Positions 8,252 to 10,019 of a stretch of 10,019 bases of DNA are shown one piece after another; within the stretch, counting starts at the first letter, position 1, and each line of letters opens with the position of its first letter. The notes beneath the pieces are model-generated. The model made no database searches. It had not been told where the DNA came from and saw nothing but the letters and a program-made list of their open reading frames with translations. This stretch comes from Gammaproteobacteria bacterium. Its GTDB lineage: Bacteria; Pseudomonadota; Gammaproteobacteria; UBA9214. Where the stretch lies: the NCBI GenBank assembly GCA_029881775.1, contig JAOULY010000046.1, positions 1 to 10,019 on the forward strand, read 5' to 3'. The position numbers and the translations under genes are program-made.

Positions 8252-8881
8252 TCAGCTGCCCCTCAACAGGGCGTTGGTGTGTGCCAGCATGGCCTTGCGT
8301 TTGAATAACAGCCGGATGCGACTGCCGCCGCACTGGCGCCAGAGCACGGCGGCGCGCATGCCGGCAAGCAGCAGGGCGCGGATCATGTCACGGCTTTCGG
8401 TCGCCTGCAGTATGCCCGGCTCACCTTGCACCATGATGCGCGGTGTCAGCGTACTGACTGTCGATGTATAGATCCCGGCCAGCGCGCTGACCACGTCCGC
8501 TGTCATCTCCGGTCCGTATTCACTGTCGCCACGTATGGCATCGAGGCCGCTGGCAATGTTATCGAGCAGGTGCCTTGCGCCGGACAGTTTTCTTTCCAGG
8601 TGGAGCAGGGTGATAACGTAGCCTGTCAGTTCCAGGTCGCGCGCGCTGTTATCGGTACCGAGTTGCTGAGACAGGACGGACAGGCCTGAGCGGATGCCGT
8701 TAACATCCCGGTAAACATCATCGACGTGTGCGGGTGACGTCATGAAGATGCTGCCCAGGCTGGCGGCCGTGGCCTGCGGGTCACGTGTTTGCCCGCGCGC
8801 GGTTTGCTGTACCAGCCTGGCAGCCTGGTACATGCCCGCCAGGGCGAGCGTTTGTCCATGAAGTGTTCGGTCGTCAGTCAT
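8252..8881 (-). CDS. hflD: HflD family protein
   Basis: 209 residues, all-helical in appearance, matching the length of E. coli HflD (213). In E. coli HflD is a peripheral membrane protein that binds phage lambda CII and affects lysogenisation; its cellular role is not well defined. Recognisable stretches include LAGMYQAARLVQQ near the N-terminus, TLLHLERKL in the middle, PRIMVQGEPGIL, and the C-terminal MRAAVLWRQCGGSRIRLLFKR. The start lies 6 bases after the mnmA stop with no clear ribosome binding site, which suggests translation coupled to mnmA. The mnmA-hflD pair is a conserved gammaproteobacterial arrangement and helps place the organism. Confidence 0.95.
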   Translation of the reverse strand: MTDDRTLHGQTLALAGMYQAARLVQQTARGQTRDPQATAASLGSIFMTSPAHVDDVYRDVNGIRSGLSVLSQQLGTDNSARDLELTGYVITLLHLERKLSGARHLLDNIASGLDAIRGDSEYGPEMTADVVSALAGIYTSTVSTLTPRIMVQGEPGILQATESRDMIRALLLAGMRAAVLWRQCGGSRIRLLFKRKAMLAHTNALLRGS

Positions 8882-8887
8882 CGGTAG

Positions 8888-9964
8888 TCAGAAACCTGTT
8901 TCTATTACGGCGCCGCCGAGGCAGACCTCACCGGCATAAAAAACCACCGATTGCCCGGGTGCAACGGCACGCTGCGGCGTATCGAAGGTGACTTTGCAGT
9001 AACCATCGTCACGCGTTTCAAGCTGGCAGGCCTGCAGTGGCTGCTGGTGGCGAATGCGTGCGTGACAGGCAAGCCGGGCAGGTGGCGCTGCCTCATCAAT
9101 CCAGTGTAACTGGCTGGCTTCAAGACCCTGTCGGAACAGGGCGGGGTGACTGCCGCCCTGCACGACATAAACGATGTTGTGTTCGATGTCCTTGTCCGCC
9201 ACGTACCAGGGTTCACCGCTTGCCTGCTGCCGGCCGCCGATACCCAGCCCCTGGCGTTGTCCGATAGTGTAGAACATGACACCTTCATGCTCACCGAGAA
9301 CCTCGCCGGTCAGTGCGCGGATTTCACCGGGCCGCTTGTGTACATAACGTGCCAGGAACCGGTTGAACCTGCGTTCACCGATAAAACAGATGCCGGTACT
9401 GTCTTTCTTGGCGTGTATTGAAAAGCCACGCTGTTCCGCCAGGGCGCGAACATCGCGCTTGTACATATCGCCCAGGGGGAAAATACTCCGTGACGGTTGT
9501 GCGCGGGTCAGTGTGTGCAGGAAATATGTCTGGTCCTTTGATTCGTCAACGCCGCGCAGCAGTTTTACATCAGGTGAATACTGAATGCGTGCGTAATGTC
9601 CGGTGGCGATGAAGTCGGCACCCAGGCCGGCGGCATGCTCCAGGAAGGCGCGGAACTTGATCTCGCGGTTGCAGATAATATCCGGGCTGGGGGTCCGGCC
9701 GGCCTCGTATTCACTGAGAAAATGCGCGAACACGCGGTTCCAGTATTCAGCCGAGAAGCTGACGGTGGTTAATTCTATGTCGAGCAGGGCGGCGATGTCC
9801 CGGGCATCAGCCAGATCAGCCTCGGCCGGACAATAATCGTCGGCATCGTCTTCGTCCCAGTTTTTCATGAACACGGCGGAGACTGTGTGTCCCTGATCAA
9901 TCAGCAACCGGGCGGCGACGGCTGAATCGACCCCGCCAGACAAGCCGACAACAATGTTACTCAT
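8888..9964 (-). CDS. mnmA: tRNA-specific 2-thiouridylase MnmA
   Basis: 358 residues. MnmA adenylates U34 of the Lys, Glu and Gln tRNAs and transfers sulfur to carbon 2. The ATP-pyrophosphatase loop GLSGGVDSAVAA is at 7-18. The two catalytic cysteines are C98 in PDIICNREIKF and C193 in DSTGICFIGERRF, matching the pair known in E. coli (C102, C199). The tRNA- and ATP-contact segments FIATGHYARI (118-127) and YTIGQRQGLGIGG (232-244) are present, and the C-terminal beta-barrel is complete. A small departure is GRTPSPD at 89-95, where Asn is the usual residue in place of the Ser; activity should not depend on it. The ATG at 9962-9964 follows the upstream NUDIX stop by 3 bases, so the gene lies inside an operon. 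Confidence 0.97.
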   Translation of the reverse strand: MSNIVVGLSGGVDSAVAARLLIDQGHTVSAVFMKNWDEDDADDYCPAEADLADARDIAALLDIELTTVSFSAEYWNRVFAHFLSEYEAGRTPSPDIICNREIKFRAFLEHAAGLGADFIATGHYARIQYSPDVKLLRGVDESKDQTYFLHTLTRAQPSRSIFPLGDMYKRDVRALAEQRGFSIHAKKDSTGICFIGERRFNRFLARYVHKRPGEIRALTGEVLGEHEGVMFYTIGQRQGLGIGGRQQASGEPWYVADKDIEHNIVYVVQGGSHPALFRQGLEASQLHWIDEAAPPARLACHARIRHQQPLQACQLETRDDGYCKVTFDTPQRAVAPGQSVVFYAGEVCLGGAVIETGF

Positions 9965-9967
9965 CGT

Positions 9968-10019
9968 TTACTCGACGTCGGCCAGCAGTGACAGGGGGTA
10001 GGCTGCACCCATGAGGTAA
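9968..10019 (-). CDS. C-terminal end of a probable NUDIX hydrolase
   Basis: Only the last 16 residues are visible (YLMGAAYPLSLLADVE, then TAA); the gene runs off the right edge. The ending with YPLSLL resembles C-termini of NUDIX hydrolases encoded next to mnmA, such as NudJ in E. coli, which acts on nucleoside and thiamine phosphates. The reading frame and the 3-base gap to mnmA support a coding end, but the identity rests mainly on gene order and so is tentative. Confidence 0.5.
   Translation of the reverse strand, partial: YLMGAAYPLSLLADVE

Overview
The window looks like chromosomal DNA of a gammaproteobacterium. The strongest evidence is the minus-strand block NUDIX (C-terminus only)–mnmA–hflD–acnA–purB. 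It keeps the E. coli-type order nudJ–mnmA–hflD–purB, and hflD is essentially a gammaproteobacterial gene. Base composition is moderately GC-rich by eye and looks even across the window. I see no mobile element, CRISPR array, tRNA or rRNA.

Plus strand, 1-3052: four tightly packed, partly overlapping genes that read as an arsenosugar biosynthesis operon. They are the C-terminal part of a radical SAM enzyme of the ArsS family, an arsenite S-adenosylmethionine methyltransferase (ArsM) with a cysteine-rich tail, a family-2 glycosyltransferase of the arsenosugar type (TIGR04283), and a DUF2064/MobA-like nucleotidyl or glycosyl transferase (TIGR04282). In the accepted scheme ArsM methylates arsenite to dimethylarsenite, and ArsS joins the arsenic to a 5'-deoxyadenosyl carbon derived from SAM. 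The two transferases presumably remodel or cap the sugar, but their exact reactions are not established. The operon promoter lies left of the window.

Plus strand, 3053-3983: a separate gene for a DUF1269 protein with a glycine-rich hydrophobic core follows and ends in a GC-rich hairpin. After it comes a leader with a perfect 12-bp palindrome and a small gene for a 59-residue basic protein built on 'DRR' repeats. This small gene and its leader are the least explained part of the window. Positions 3984-4112 separate convergent transcription units and hold only weak hairpins.

Minus strand, 10019-4113: housekeeping genes. A NUDIX hydrolase tail, mnmA (tRNA 2-thiouridylase), hflD, acnA (aconitase) and purB (adenylosuccinate lyase) are separated by gaps of 3, 6, 76 and 25 bases. 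The 76-base gap before acnA holds a perfect TATAAT box, so acnA-purB may have its own promoter inside the cluster. The presence of acnA between hflD and purB is the notable departure from the E. coli order. Catalytic residues of MnmA, AcnA and PurB are all intact, at positions close or equal to those of the E. coli proteins.
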